A stretch of DNA of 64,000 bases from Vibrio sp. MEBiC08052 (GTDB lineage: Bacteria > Pseudomonadota > Gammaproteobacteria > Enterobacterales > Vibrionaceae). The DNA is taken from the NCBI RefSeq assembly GCF_001506075.1, contig NZ_KQ947475.1:954455-1018454 (forward strand). Direction: 5' to 3'. Position 1 is the first letter of the stretch. Each line of letters begins with the position of its first letter. This document shows positions 1-9,203 of the stretch, in pieces. The notes below the pieces were generated by a model that worked only from the letters and a program-made list of their open reading frames with translations, made no database searches and was not told where the DNA came from. A program made the position numbers and the translations under genes.

Positions 1-1613
1 ATCCGTAGATTATTCAAATGAGAGCGAGAATGCATGAATAAGTGATTATTGAGATATTCGATCTCTTCGTTCTGCTGTCGAATAATGTAACCACGTCGTA
101 AAATGAGTAGAAAGAAAATGAACCCAGTCGCAAAAAGGCCATAAGAAATATTTTGTAAATACCGATAATGTTTTTCTTGTTGCTTCAGCGCCCGATCTTG
201 ACCTGCCAAATGTAATGTTTGCTCGACAAACATTTTTTGCTGTTTGAAAGCTTCTTCGCTGATGTGATTCAACTGATTTTGCTGTCTTTGACTCAATTGG
301 TTGTACTGACGTGAATAGTTGAGCGCTTCCAAATAGTGGCCTTGCTTCTCAGATGACTCGGAGAGTAACTTAAATGCCTGCATCAATGTTTGATCATCCT
401 GAGTCTTGCCCGCCAGAACAGCAGACTGACGTGCCAGTGCAATTGCCCGAGACGTATCCTTTTGATAAAAAGCGATCCCGGCTTTCAGGAGTAAGGTCTG
501 TCCCTGAAGCTGGGGAAAGTTAAACTGCGCCAGTAATGGCTCAATCGCTGACAGATAATCTTCGGCCAGCGGGTAGTTATAGAGCTGCATATAGGTTGAT
601 GCCAAACGAATCCGTATCGCGATGAAAAGCTGCATGTCGTGCTGTGTGACCGAGTGATCCAGCACGTTCAGGTAGTAGACGAGTGCCAGATTGAACTTAC
701 TTTGTTGGTAGTAGATATCGCCCATACGTTTGAGGATATCCACCAGTACAGGGGATTCCTCATAGGCATCATAAAAATCAGCGGCCTGAGCCAGATACAG
801 AAGCGCTCTATCGAGTACCTTACGTTCATAAAACAGTTGTGCCAAGAGCGAGTTAGTCATCGCCAGTAATGCACTATCATTGGATTCTAATGAACTCCAA
901 TAAGCGGTCAGCAGCTCTGACAGTGCTTTATTATAACGCTTGTGATTCAGGTAGTGCTTGCCGACCTGAATATGATACTCGATCTGTCTTTTGACGGATT
1001 GCGTTTCGCTGATGTAGGCTTTGGCTTCTTCATAATGGCTTTCTGCCAGCTCATTCTCATCAGATTTTGAGGCAATTTCAGCTAGAAGCATCAAAATATT
1101 ATAGTGAATTCGTTTGCCAAGCTGTTCAGCATTTTTAAGCTGGGCTAATGCGGTGGAGAGTTCTTTGAGCTGAGTCCGTGCCTGTTGTGTGTCATGATTG
1201 AGGAGCCAGTTCAGACGGATTTCCAACTGACGAACCTCGATTTCCAGATAAGGCAACTGGTATTTTTGGGTTAATGCGATGGCACTTTTCAGATAGCGCA
1301 GTGCTTCATCATAATACCCCTGGCGAAACAGTGCCTGAGCCAGGATCTCCATGGCCTCAACACTAGAATTCGGTGTGCGGATGAGGTTGTCTGAGCTTTC
1401 ATTGGTGATCTTCGACGGGGTTTTCTCATTCGTATCCGATAAGGTTCTTTTGGTCAGATAAGCCGACGTGAGTGACTGTGCTTCCTTCGGCGAAATATCC
1501 AGAAGTAGATTGGCTTCTTCCAAGGTGGGAGAGGTGTAAACACTAGCAAGCACCATATGGCAGCTACTGAAAAGCAACCATAAAGGTAGCGCATTTCGGA
1601 TGGTTTTGATCAT
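1..1613 (-). CDS. TPR-rich membrane signalling protein, C-terminus cut by window edge
   Basis: The frame opens with ATG at 1613 and stays open for 537 codons to the window edge, so the C-terminus is missing. The N-terminus looks like a signal peptide (hydrophobic run, then HMVLAS). The next roughly 420 residues are helical and full of TPR-like pairs such as ALFRQGYYDEALRYL and GDIYYQQSKFNLALVYYLNV. A membrane segment follows at about residues 486-504 (SYGLFATGFIFFLLIL), then a short basic linker and helix. The last visible residues (HSRSHLNNLRM) resemble the start of a degenerate GGDEF domain. A periplasmic TPR sensor joined to a cytoplasmic output domain is therefore likely. From memory, a GGDEF gene lies in this place in V. 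cholerae. The output domain itself is outside the window, so its type is inference. Confidence 0.7.
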   Translation of the reverse strand, partial: MIKTIRNALPLWLLFSSCHMVLASVYTSPTLEEANLLLDISPKEAQSLTSAYLTKRTLSDTNEKTPSKITNESSDNLIRTPNSSVEAMEILAQALFRQGYYDEALRYLKSAIALTQKYQLPYLEIEVRQLEIRLNWLLNHDTQQARTQLKELSTALAQLKNAEQLGKRIHYNILMLLAEIASKSDENELAESHYEEAKAYISETQSVKRQIEYHIQVGKHYLNHKRYNKALSELLTAYWSSLESNDSALLAMTNSLLAQLFYERKVLDRALLYLAQAADFYDAYEESPVLVDILKRMGDIYYQQSKFNLALVYYLNVLDHSVTQHDMQLFIAIRIRLASTYMQLYNYPLAEDYLSAIEPLLAQFNFPQLQGQTLLLKAGIAFYQKDTSRAIALARQSAVLAGKTQDDQTLMQAFKLLSESSEKQGHYLEALNYSRQYNQLSQRQQNQLNHISEEAFKQQKMFVEQTLHLAGQDRALKQQEKHYRYLQNISYGLFATGFIFFLLILRRGYIIRQQNEEIEYLNNHLFMHSRSHLNNLR

Positions 1614-1636
1614 CTGAACGGTGACTCCCAGCCTGC

Positions 1637-2482
1637 TTATTGACGTGCCATACGCAAAACACTGGCCGGCTGGCTATCTTCCGTTGAGCGGTAAGGATTT
1701 ATATCCAGCCCTCCGCGACGGGTATACCGTGCATACACGGTTAATGATTGTGGTTCGCAATATTTCATCAGATCGGTGAAAATCCGTTCCACACACTGTT
1801 CATGAAATTCATTGTGTTCACGGAAAGAGATCAGATAACGCAAGAGTGCTTCGCGATTGATCTGTCTGCCACGATAACGTATTTCAACGCTGCCCCAGTC
1901 CGGTTGATTGGTGATGAGACAATTGGATTTCAAGAGGTGACTATGCAGGGTTTCTTCAACAAAGGTATTTCCGGTTGCTTGTTCCAGATAGGCTGCGTTG
2001 AATGCATATTGGTCGATTTCAATATCCTGTTCATCAATACATTCACCTTCCATTGTGATGATGTGTTGGTGAGTGAAATCATTGACATGTCTGAGATTAA
2101 CCGTGACTTCTTCGCCGGCACAGTCAGATAAATCAGCACTGAGTCTGGCATGAACCGACTGCCAATCGTCAAATTTTGTCTGATTAAAACTGTTTAGATA
2201 AAGTTTAAATGATTTGGATTCGATCAGATTCGGGCTGGTGGCAGGGATTGAAACATATCCGATTGCGACTTGCGGTAACCCTTTAGCGTTAAGCCATGAT
2301 AGCTCATAAAGCGTCCAGAGGTCACACCCCTGAAACGGCAGTGGCTCCGATAACTGCAGGTCATCTCGGTTTAGGCTTCTAGGGACTGCTTGCAGCAGCG
2401 AAGGATCATAATGACTTGCATAGATAGTATCTTGGCCTAACTTAAGGTCAGCCAAGGCTTCGGTATCGGAATATTTGCTCAT
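1637..2482 (-). CDS. queF: NADPH-dependent 7-cyano-7-deazaguanine reductase QueF
   Basis: Reduces preQ0 to preQ1 in queuosine biosynthesis, a cytosolic four-electron nitrile reduction. The 281-residue length fits the long two-T-fold form of Gammaproteobacteria. The QueF motif [14 protein letters not shown] is at residues 88-101. The presumed catalytic Cys188 lies in [12 protein letters not shown] with the acid/base Asp195, and NEFHE (about 224-228) supplies the substrate-binding His/Glu. ATG start at 2482. It is divergent from syd across a 192-bp spacer that holds two inverted repeats. The end lies 24 bp from the start of the TPR gene, so the two could be cotranscribed. Confidence 0.96.
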   Translation of the reverse strand: MSKYSDTEALADLKLGQDTIYASHYDPSLLQAVPRSLNRDDLQLSEPLPFQGCDLWTLYELSWLNAKGLPQVAIGYVSIPATSPNLIESKSFKLYLNSFNQTKFDDWQSVHARLSADLSDCAGEEVTVNLRHVNDFTHQHIITMEGECIDEQDIEIDQYAFNAAYLEQATGNTFVEETLHSHLLKSNCLITNQPDWGSVEIRYRGRQINREALLRYLISFREHNEFHEQCVERIFTDLMKYCEPQSLTVYARYTRRGGLDINPYRSTEDSQPASVLRMARQ

Positions 2483-2577
2483 GCTCAGGACTAAATTCGT
2501 TTAGAATACGGAGAATTTTACGCAATCCACCCGCCAATGTCATTAGGCGCGGGCTGTCTTCGTGAAATGATCGATAA

Positions 2578-2599
2578 ATTATCGGAGAAAACCGATAAT
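2578..2599. repeat. Perfect 8-bp inverted repeat in the queF-syd spacer
   Basis: ATTATCGG and CCGATAAT flank the six-base loop AGAAAA. There is no T-tract on either side, so it is not a classical terminator. It lies in the 5' region of both divergent genes and could be an operator or an untranslated-region hairpin. Confidence 0.5.
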
Positions 2600-2617
2600 C
2601 TGCGGAGCGCGATTGCT

Positions 2618-2641
2618 TTCTTTGGCCCGGGCCGGAGAAAA
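2618..2641. repeat. GC-rich palindrome upstream of syd
   Basis: A near-perfect dyad is centred on GGCCCGGGCC, with outer arms TTTCT and AGAAA. On the + strand the two remaining positions can pair as U-G, giving about a ten-base-pair stem with a CCGG loop. It ends about 34 bp before the syd start. No function is assigned. Confidence 0.45.
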
Positions 2642-2674
2642 TGGCGGTATCACAGTGATAATTCGGAGAATAAC

Positions 2675-3223
2675 ATGAGTGAAATGGTTCTATCATCATC
2701 CCTGACGCACTTTTGTCAGCGTTATATATTGGCGTATCAACAGAAACATGGTTGTTTGCCAATGAATACCGAATTAGCGGATTGGCCCTCGCCTTGTATT
2801 GATGCTACACAAGGTGACATTGTGTACTGGCAGCCAGTCAGTCGAAGTGAACCCGCTGACTTTGCAAGCGCTGAGCAGGCGATTGATCTGAATTTACATG
2901 AGGATATTAAGGCATTTTACGGCACACAGTTTTGTGCCGATATGGGAGCTCGCTGGCAAGGTGAGTCATTAACGTTACTGCAAGTTTGGAGTGAAGACGA
3001 TTTTGCCCGGTTGCAGGAGAATATTTTAGGCCATTTGGTGACCCAACGCCGTTTGAAACTCAAACCCACTGTTTTTATTGCTTCCACCGATGCGGAACTC
3101 GATGTGATCTCGATTTGTAATCTGAGTGGTGAGGTTATTTTGGAGCGCCTCGGCACATCAAAACGGGACATACTGGCACCGACGCTGGATGCTTTTTTAG
3201 AACAATTAGAACCGATGGTGTAA
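2675..3223 (+). CDS. syd: SecY-interacting protein Syd
   Basis: Peripheral inner-membrane protein that binds SecY and is thought to proofread translocon assembly. The frame is open from 2537, but the ATG at 2675 follows a good ribosome site (CGGAGA) and gives 182 residues, the normal Syd length. The protein begins [17 protein letters not shown]. The conserved core includes [19 protein letters not shown], the [10 protein letters not shown] segment and a C-terminal [24 protein letters not shown] stretch. The next gene begins three bases after the stop, so the two are probably cotranscribed. Confidence 0.92.
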   Translation: MSEMVLSSSLTHFCQRYILAYQQKHGCLPMNTELADWPSPCIDATQGDIVYWQPVSRSEPADFASAEQAIDLNLHEDIKAFYGTQFCADMGARWQGESLTLLQVWSEDDFARLQENILGHLVTQRRLKLKPTVFIASTDAELDVISICNLSGEVILERLGTSKRDILAPTLDAFLEQLEPMV

Positions 3224-3226
3224 CTG

Positions 3227-4003
3227 ATGTACGTTGTTGAACTCCAGTTTGAATGTTTTGATAACACAACGGTTACAGCCGTTGAAGGTGTGATTTCGGG
3301 GTTACTGGAAGCATTACGGTTTAACGGGCAGATTCTGGGACGTGAATTTCCTGTTGTCATGGGAGACGGTGAGTTTTTTGTCCGGGCGGTCTGTGCGGAG
3401 AAACAGAGTCTGCACCCGGATTATCACTCCGATTTTGTCCGCCGATGTATCGCAAGACTGGCTGAGGCCAGTTTACTCGCCCCGAAAGTGCGTGTCCTTG
3501 GGCGAGATATGCACTCGGAACAAACGGACCCCGATGAACCGCGTCAATGGCAGGTGCTTTATACCACCTATGTTCATACGTGTTCGCCATTGCGCAATGG
3601 CAAAACGCTCCTGCCAATTCCTTTGTATCGGATTCCTGCGACATTCAATGGTGATCATAAAGCGATAATTAAGTGGCAGACGGAATGGCAGGCTTGTGAT
3701 GAGCTACAGATGGCCGGCGGGTGTCAGGCTGAACATGCAGCTCTAAAAGAAATCATGATGCCGGATAGTGATTTGTTCCGGCGTGGCTGGGATTTGCGAG
3801 GGCGCATTGAGTATTTGACGAGAATCCCTACTTACTATTATCAGTACCGCGTCGGTGGAACCAGTTTGGAAGATGAGCAGCACCGTTGTTGTCCGAAATG
3901 TGGCAGCGAATGGCGGCTAGCCGAACCTCTGCACGATATTTTCCATTTCAAATGTGATTCGTGCCGGATTGTTTCGAATCTGTCGTGGGATTACCTGAAG
4001 TAA
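3227..4003 (+). CDS. DUF2310 zinc-ribbon protein
   Basis: A 258-residue protein of the DUF2310 family (zinc-ribbon-containing, possibly nucleic-acid binding) found in gammaproteobacteria. The C-terminal metal site is clear: CPKC at about residue 221, then CDSC about 24 residues later, before the end LSWDYLK. The rest has no recognisable catalytic motif. It starts three bases after the syd stop and ends at a strong bidirectional terminator, so syd and this gene form a two-gene unit. The function is unknown and the family assignment is by recognition of the sequence. Confidence 0.8.
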   Translation: MYVVELQFECFDNTTVTAVEGVISGLLEALRFNGQILGREFPVVMGDGEFFVRAVCAEKQSLHPDYHSDFVRRCIARLAEASLLAPKVRVLGRDMHSEQTDPDEPRQWQVLYTTYVHTCSPLRNGKTLLPIPLYRIPATFNGDHKAIIKWQTEWQACDELQMAGGCQAEHAALKEIMMPDSDLFRRGWDLRGRIEYLTRIPTYYYQYRVGGTSLEDEQHRCCPKCGSEWRLAEPLHDIFHFKCDSCRIVSNLSWDYLK

Positions 4004-4020
4004 GTGTTCATCAAAATGAA

Positions 4021-4058
4021 GCAATAAAAAAGGGCATTGAATGCCCTTTTTTTATTGC
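4021..4058. terminator. Bidirectional intrinsic terminator between the DUF2310 gene and metQ
   Basis: Long perfect stem (GCAATAAAAAAGGGCAT and its complement) around a TGA loop, with A-tract and T-tract on opposite sides. It can end the rightward syd-DUF2310 unit and the leftward met operon. Confidence 0.9.
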
Positions 4059-4115
4059 CAAGACAAATGAGTACCGAGACGGATGTTGTTATCGTGTTGA
4101 CTGTAAAATTTGGTT

Positions 4116-4925
4116 TTACCAGCCTTTTACAACACCGTCATTGAAGATTTTCATCGCTGCGTTATAAACTTCATCAGTCTGATAAGCTTTGACAAAGTTT
4201 TGCACGTTTTCATCATTGACGTTATTTTCACGCGCAACGATCAGGTTGACGTATGGTGATTCTTTGTCTTCGACAAAAAGGCCATCTTTTTCCGGAGAAA
4301 GGTGTAGTTGGCTGGCGAAAGTTGTATTGATAATCGCGATAGAAACATCATCCAGTGAACGAGGCAGTTGTGCCGCATCTAATTCAAGGATTTCTAACTG
4401 TTTTGGATTTTTCACAATATCTTGTACAGTTGCTTTCAGTCCGACACCATCACGTAAGGTAATCAGACCTTGCTGCTGAAGGAGGATCAGTGAGCGACCA
4501 AGGTTAGTCGGATCATTTGGCACGGCAATCCGATCACCATCTTTCAGCGCATCAACTGATTTGATTTTTTTGGAATATCCTGCAATCGGATAAACAAACG
4601 TATTGCCGGCAATCTCTAATTTGTAACCACGATCTGCAATTTGCTGATCCAGATAAGGTTTGTGCTGGAATGCGTTTACATCCACAGAACCATCATCAAG
4701 TGCTGCATTGGGCGTGACATAATCGGTGAATGTGATCAGCTCGACATCAAGATTGTATTTATCTTTTGCCACTTTTTTAGCAACTTCAGCAACCTGTGCT
4801 TCTGCACCGGCAATCACACCCACTTTGATTTTGTTATTATCGGCAGTTTTATCACCACAACCGGCCAGCACAAGCGCTGAAGCTGCTGTAGCAATCGTTA
4901 GTAAACCCTTTAAACTTAATTTCAT
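4116..4925 (-). CDS. metQ: Methionine ABC transporter substrate-binding lipoprotein MetQ
   Basis: Periplasmic methionine-binding component of MetNIQ, anchored as a lipoprotein. It has a type II signal peptide with lipobox LVLAGC (lipidated Cys23) and a mature NLPA-family domain. Family segments visible include KVGVIAGAEAQVAEVAKKVA, VDVNAFQHKPYLDQQI, AVPNDPTNLGRSLILLQQQG and a C-terminal KAYQTDEVYNAAMKIF. Length 269 residues is standard. It is the last gene of metN-metI-metQ, 72 bp after metI, and should be repressed by MetJ through the operator upstream of metN. Confidence 0.96.
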   Translation of the reverse strand: MKLSLKGLLTIATAASALVLAGCGDKTADNNKIKVGVIAGAEAQVAEVAKKVAKDKYNLDVELITFTDYVTPNAALDDGSVDVNAFQHKPYLDQQIADRGYKLEIAGNTFVYPIAGYSKKIKSVDALKDGDRIAVPNDPTNLGRSLILLQQQGLITLRDGVGLKATVQDIVKNPKQLEILELDAAQLPRSLDDVSIAIINTTFASQLHLSPEKDGLFVEDKESPYVNLIVARENNVNDENVQNFVKAYQTDEVYNAAMKIFNDGVVKGW

Positions 4926-4997
4926 AAACTTCTCCTTGGCTTAATCCTGAGCGATGATCATCAATCATCGATGTTTTTATTGTTTATCTGTTATCAA

Positions 4998-5675
4998 CTA
5001 TCTGTGATCAACTCGGCGTACGACGGCATCGCCAATTGACTGAATAATTTGAACGAGAACAATGAGCATGATAACAGTCACAGCCATCACAGTAATGTCA
5101 TAACGGTAGAAACCATAACGAATCGCTACATCACCGAGTCCGCCGCCGCCGACGGTTCCGGCCATTGCCGAGTAACTGACCAGTGTCACCAGCGTAATGG
5201 TGACTGAATTGAGAATGGTTGGCATCGCTTCCGGCAACAGAACTTTGGTGATGATTTGCAGCGGTTTCGCTCCCATCGCTTGGGCAGCTTCAACGAGACC
5301 GGCAGGGACTTCCAGCAGCGCACCTTCAATCAGTCGGGCCACAAACGGAATTGCACCGATAGTCAATGGGACGATTGCCGCTGTTGTGCCGATAAACGTG
5401 CCGATCAAGAGTTTGGTGAACGGGATAATCGCGACCATCAAGACCAAGAATGGCACCGAACGACCGATGTTGACCACTGCACCCAATATACGGTTAAGAC
5501 GTCGGTTTTCCAGCAACCCTTTCGGTTTTGTGATATGCAGAATAACACCGAGCGGAATGCCGACGAGAAAGCCGACCAGACCGGAGATTGCAACCATATA
5601 GACTGTTTGCCCGGTGGCATTCAAAATCAGATGATTGTTTTGACTGATCCAGTCAACGATGAGGTTAATTGACAT
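4998..5675 (-). CDS. metI: Methionine ABC transporter permease MetI
   Basis: Inner-membrane permease of MetNIQ with about five membrane segments. The EAA loop that docks on MetN is seen as [24 protein letters not shown] at 5681 is in frame, but the ATG at 5675 ([12 protein letters not shown]) fits the family and has AGAGG upstream, giving 225 residues. The start overlaps the end of metN by 11 bases, which suggests translational coupling. Confidence 0.95.
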   Translation of the reverse strand: MSINLIVDWISQNNHLILNATGQTVYMVAISGLVGFLVGIPLGVILHITKPKGLLENRRLNRILGAVVNIGRSVPFLVLMVAIIPFTKLLIGTFIGTTAAIVPLTIGAIPFVARLIEGALLEVPAGLVEAAQAMGAKPLQIITKVLLPEAMPTILNSVTITLVTLVSYSAMAGTVGGGGLGDVAIRYGFYRYDITVMAVTVIMLIVLVQIIQSIGDAVVRRVDHR

Positions 5676-6699
5676 ACCCAAGGACCTCTACTTTTACATG
5701 CTGTGAACGGAGATATTCAATCGCTGCCTGATCGTTGGCATCTTCTCCGAGGAGTTCTGCGACCAACATGCCAAATTTGACACCACCGGCATAATCGAGA
5801 TCCGAACTGAGAATATTCACATCCATATTAAAATCCCGTGAGATATGTGAAACCAATGGGGCATCAACCGTGGCGCCGGTAAACTCCATCCGAACGAGCG
5901 GATAACTGCCCGGCACGCGTTGCGGATGGAGACGACTTTCATAATCTTCCGGAATCGATAAATCCAGTGTCGAGCGAATAAACTGGTGAGCGAGCTCTGT
6001 TTTCGGATGGGCAAAAATATCGCTGATACTGCCTTTTTCAACCAACTCACCGTCACCGATGATGGCGACTTCGTGACAGATACTTTTAACGACATCCATT
6101 TCATGCGTAATCAGCAAAATCGTAATATCTAACTGGCGGTTAATCTGTTTGAGCAGTTGTAAAATCGATTGGGTCGTCGCCGGATCCAATGCACTGGTGG
6201 CTTCATCACATAACAGCACTTTGGGATCACTCGCCAATGCGCGTGCGATAGCAACGCGTTGCTTTTGTCCGCCACTGAGGTTAGATGGATACGCCTGTTT
6301 TTTGTCGGTAAGGCCGACAAGTGTCAGCAATTCATTCACTTTATTATGGATATACTGCTGATTCTGACCTGCAAGTTCCAGCGGTAAAGCAATATTGTCA
6401 AATACAGTTCGGGATGATAGCAGATTAAAATGCTGGAATATCATGCCGATATTGCGTCTGGCCTGACACAGCTGAGCTGCGCTCAATTTGGTCAGATCAA
6501 CACCGTCAACAATCACTTCACCGCTGGTGGGAGACTCCAGCATATTGACACAGCGTATCAGCGTACTTTTCCCTGCACCGGAAGAACCGATCACACCAAA
6601 GATCGTCCCTTGCCGGATATGGAGATTAATGTCTTTCAGGGCGAGTATCTGATTGTCGCCTTGACCAAACATTTTATTGACGTGATTTATTTCAATCAT
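5665..6699 (-). CDS. metN: Methionine ABC transporter ATPase MetN
   Basis: ATPase that energises methionine uptake. Walker [10 protein letters not shown] is at residues 38-46, followed by the Q-loop region, the signature [16 protein letters not shown], Walker [13 protein letters not shown] and the switch His in [12 protein letters not shown]. The C-terminal 100 residues match the NIL (ACT-like) domain that binds methionine and inhibits transport when the cell is replete. ATG start at 6699, 344 residues. First gene of the operon, about 170 bp downstream of the MetJ boxes. Confidence 0.97.
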   Translation of the reverse strand: MIEINHVNKMFGQGDNQILALKDINLHIRQGTIFGVIGSSGAGKSTLIRCVNMLESPTSGEVIVDGVDLTKLSAAQLCQARRNIGMIFQHFNLLSSRTVFDNIALPLELAGQNQQYIHNKVNELLTLVGLTDKKQAYPSNLSGGQKQRVAIARALASDPKVLLCDEATSALDPATTQSILQLLKQINRQLDITILLITHEMDVVKSICHEVAIIGDGELVEKGSISDIFAHPKTELAHQFIRSTLDLSIPEDYESRLHPQRVPGSYPLVRMEFTGATVDAPLVSHISRDFNMDVNILSSDLDYAGGVKFGMLVAELLGEDANDQAAIEYLRSQHVKVEVLGYVN

Positions 6700-6831
6700 T
6701 AGAAACCCTGACTAGGAGTACTTAGCTTATTCATTGAATTCCACCTCAGATGACGAATTGTATGCTGAGGTATGGTGTGTTGATAGATGAAATTGTATTC
6801 AACCCGAACAACACCTGCGATTTGGTAGTGG

Positions 6832-6860
6832 ATGCTATGGCTTCATGATAATGAAGTCAA
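6832..6860 (-). promoter_or_regulatory. Predicted metN promoter
   Basis: Reading leftward, TTGACT (6860-6855) and TAGCAT (6837-6832) are separated by exactly 17 bases. The -35 is good and the -10 moderate. The MetJ boxes lie just upstream of the -35. The predicted leader of metN is about 125 bases. Confidence 0.5.
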
Positions 6861-6867
6861 TCATTTT

Positions 6868-6883
6868 CGACGTCTAGACGTCT
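6868..6883. promoter_or_regulatory. MetJ operator (two tandem met boxes)
   Basis: CGACGTCT (one mismatch) is directly followed by the perfect met box AGACGTCT. MetJ with S-adenosylmethionine binds cooperatively to two or more adjacent 8-bp boxes. The place, just upstream of the metN promoter, fits repression of metNIQ when methionine is plentiful. Confidence 0.9.
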
Positions 6884-7019
6884 AAAGTTAATATTGTGGC
6901 GATTTGTTGGGAAAAAGCAATTAAAAATCTGTAACGAGATACAAAGGGGATTTGGGTGTATCTCCGACAGTCAGTTTGAGTATAATAGCCGACATTAATC
7001 AGTCGGATGGGGTAAAGCT

Positions 7020-7568
7020 TTGGCCAAACCAGCAGTGTTTCTGGATCGCGATGGTGTGATCAATATTGATAGTGGTTATGTTCATGATGAGCATGATTTT
7101 CACTTCATTGATGGGGTTTTTGAAGCGACAAAACGCTTGAAAGATATGGGGTATCTTTTAGTCGTGGTCACGAATCAGGCAGGTATCGCCCGAGGTTTGT
7201 TTACTGAAGATCGCTTTTTGAGCCTGACTCAGTGGATGGACTGGAACTTCATTGATCACGGAGTTGAGTTGGATGGGATCTATTATTGTCCGCATCATCC
7301 TGAGCATGGTCACGATAAATATAAACAGGACTGTGACTGCCGAAAACCTCAGCCCGGAATGTTTATTTCTGCGCGTGATTTTCTTAACATCGATATGGCC
7401 AATTCGGTGATGGTTGGTGATAAACCTTCAGATTTGGTTGCAGCTCAGGCCGCGGGGGTTGGTACTTCAATTCTGGTCCGCACCGGAAAACCGGTGACTG
7501 AAGCCGGTGAATCACTGGCTGATGTGGTGCTTGATAGCATCAAAGATGTACCAGCCTATTTGGCTTGA
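7020..7568 (+). CDS. gmhB: D-glycero-beta-D-manno-heptose 1,7-bisphosphate 7-phosphatase GmhB
   Basis: HAD phosphatase of the ADP-heptose pathway for the lipopolysaccharide inner core. HAD motif I is FLDRDGVIN (nucleophile Asp9, Asp11), motif [13 protein letters not shown], and the late acidic motif [12 protein letters not shown]. The zinc-binding insert shows CPHHPEHGH followed by CDC. The start is a TTG ([12 protein letters not shown]) seven bases after GGGG; no upstream ATG fits. Length 182 residues is typical. It stands alone, divergent from metN. Confidence 0.95.
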   Translation: MAKPAVFLDRDGVINIDSGYVHDEHDFHFIDGVFEATKRLKDMGYLLVVVTNQAGIARGLFTEDRFLSLTQWMDWNFIDHGVELDGIYYCPHHPEHGHDKYKQDCDCRKPQPGMFISARDFLNIDMANSVMVGDKPSDLVAAQAAGVGTSILVRTGKPVTEAGESLADVVLDSIKDVPAYLA

Positions 7569-7770
7569 TGGCTTTTTATCGGTACAGCTACGTACAGAAA
7601 GTAAGCTTGAATTGATGAAATGATAAAATAAAGCAGAGAGGCGATTTATCTGTCTGAGTCGCTTTGCTTTGGGTGATTGTCATTTGGGTTATCGTAATAA
7701 TAAGTGGCATGTTGAATCGGACATTGCCATTGTAAGAAATCCGAAGCGAATCAGTTGCCTGAATGGCGAT

Positions 7771-7800
7771 AGAAAAAAAGCCAGCGATACGCTGGCTTTT
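7771..7800 (-). terminator. Terminator of the tRNA-Tyr unit
   Basis: Read leftward, an 11-bp stem (AAAAGCCAGCG and complement around ATA) is followed by a run of seven T. It starts six bases after the CCA end of the distal tRNA. Confidence 0.9.
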
Positions 7801-7805
7801 CTATA

Positions 7806-7891
<86 letters not shown>

Positions 7892-7963
7892 GAGTGTTTT
7901 GTCATGCCTGAATTACTTTATCAAACCATTGCATGGAATTAAATAATTCAACCATGTTGAATA

Positions 7964-8048
<85 letters not shown>

Positions 8049-8106
8049 AGGGTGTGCACTTTATAGTGAAGAAATATTCCCGATTCATCTCTTCGGTGCG
8101 GGGCGC

Positions 8107-8134
8107 ATCATAGCAAACCTATACGGCCTGTAAA
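8107..8134 (-). promoter_or_regulatory. Stable-RNA promoter of the tRNA-Tyr operon
   Basis: Leftward TTTACA (8134-8129), a 16-base spacer and TATGAT (8112-8107), followed at once by the GC-rich discriminator GCGCCCCGC. Such a discriminator is the mark of promoters under stringent (ppGpp/DksA) control. The tRNA begins about 60 bases downstream. Confidence 0.8.
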
Positions 8135-8274
8135 GCCTTTTCTAATAATTTATGACTGAATGATGTCTTTTTGGACAAATGTGCTATTTCTTGTTCAACA
8201 TCAGGTTATGTAAGACAAAATACTCTGTACTTTATCGTTTATAATCACCAATCACCTTTATAATGACCATCCGT

Positions 8275-8880
8275 TTATGATGAACCGTAAGTGACAGAAT
8301 ATCGGGATGGTTTATGGTTCATCGCAAGTACCACGTTGAGTACGGCTGCGCTGAGTACTGAAACAGCAATCGTCGTTGTGGAGAGGTAAAATAACGATGC
8401 ACAGACAATTGACGCATCAATACATAATTGTGTCTTACCTACAGAAATCCCTAATTTATCCTGAATAAATAAGCACAAAACGTTGAACCCGCCTAAGCTT
8501 GAACGGTGGCGAAAAAGGATCAACATCCCCAGCCCCATGAAAAGCCCTCCCGTGATCGCACAGTAAATAGCATTGACATGTGTCAACTGAATTAGATGTG
8601 AAAATAGATCGGTAAACAGAGAGACCAGTAGTCCGGAAATCAGACTGTTCAGCGCGAATCGGCGGCCAAACCGTTTCCAGGCGAGCAAATAAAAAGGGGC
8701 ATTACATAGCAGATACAGCACCCCAAAGGAGTAGGGGGTGAACTGATTGAGTAATAGTGCTAATCCTGCCGTTCCGCCGGTAATAGCATGGGCCGCTTGC
8801 AGAAACATAATTCCCTGAGCAACCAAAAAGCTACCGGTAATGATGGCAATGATATCTTCCTGAAATGTGTGCTTTTCCAT
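8275..8880 (-). CDS. YitT/DUF161-family membrane protein
   Basis: A 201-residue protein with five or six membrane segments. The conserved DUF161 features are GGTAGLALLLN near residue 35, the paired FRHRSSLGGFNVLCLFIQDK, and a C-terminal hydrophobic pair ending in NVVLAMNHKPSRYSV. It lacks the cytoplasmic DUF2179 domain of the longer Bacillus YitT proteins. Members are inner-membrane proteins of unknown substrate. ATG at 8880. Single gene, with a 323-bp spacer to glyA. Confidence 0.8.
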   Translation of the reverse strand: MEKHTFQEDIIAIITGSFLVAQGIMFLQAAHAITGGTAGLALLLNQFTPYSFGVLYLLCNAPFYLLAWKRFGRRFALNSLISGLLVSLFTDLFSHLIQLTHVNAIYCAITGGLFMGLGMLILFRHRSSLGGFNVLCLFIQDKLGISVGKTQLCIDASIVCASLFYLSTTTIAVSVLSAAVLNVVLAMNHKPSRYSVTYGSS

Positions 8881-9203
8881 CGATAGTCAAAAAGTATTGG
8901 GATAATTTGCGGAGAATACTAAAGAAAAGGTGACGTTTTCGGTAGCTAGAAACGATAAATTCAGGTAAACCTATGTCTTTGGTACTTTACATCATGTAAA
9001 CCTGAAAGTTGACACTCATGATTGCTATCATGGTGTGACTTTTCGGTATCATGAAAAAACTGCATGATAATTTGTATATTTGGGCTTTATGACATAAATC
9101 AATTTAGGTAGAATACGCGCCAAATTAAGTGACGAAAACGTTTGCGTTAAGTCAGAATGTAGTTTTATTAAACTTTCCAGTCAATCTGAGTCAGGAGATA
9201 CAG
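8881..9203. other. Regulatory spacer upstream of glyA
   Basis: No gene is seen. It holds the palindrome TTTACAT-C-ATGTAAA (8986-9000), two inverted pairs of CATGAT/ATCATG (9017-9032 and 9048-9068), a -10 hexamer TAGAAT at 9109-9114, a PurR box at 9132-9147 and the glyA ribosome site. Confidence 0.6.
9132..9147. promoter_or_regulatory. PurR operator of glyA
   Basis: ACGAAAACGTTTGCGT matches the classical PurR site ACGCAAACGTTTGCGT in 15 of 16 bases. It lies about 20 bp downstream of the -10 TAGAAT, so bound PurR would block the promoter. glyA is a known PurR target in E. coli, since it supplies one-carbon units for purines. Confidence 0.88.

Larger units (their letters stand above)
6700..7019. 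other. Gene-free metN-gmhB divergent spacer
   Basis: No gene is seen in these 320 bases. They contain the metN leader and promoter, the MetJ boxes, and on the rightward side a perfect -10 hexamer TATAAT at 6981-6986 for gmhB with no convincing -35. A GGGG ribosome site lies at about 7009-7012. Confidence 0.6.

Noticed and set aside
1748..2131. 127-codon + strand frame opposite queF
   Set aside because: It lies wholly inside queF on the other strand and has no recognisable protein features.
2537..2674. N-terminal extension of Syd by 46 codons
   Set aside because: It covers the two inverted repeats of the spacer, has no ribosome site, and the ATG at 2675 gives the normal 182 residues.
6841..6870. 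AT-rich ATGATAATGAAGTCAATCAT-like stretch considered as a Fur box
   Set aside because: It matches the 19-bp Fur consensus poorly, and the adjacent perfect met boxes explain the region.
9129..9203. N-terminal extension of GlyA by 25 codons
   Set aside because: The extension lies over the PurR operator and leader; the ATG at 9204 has a good ribosome site and matches family length.
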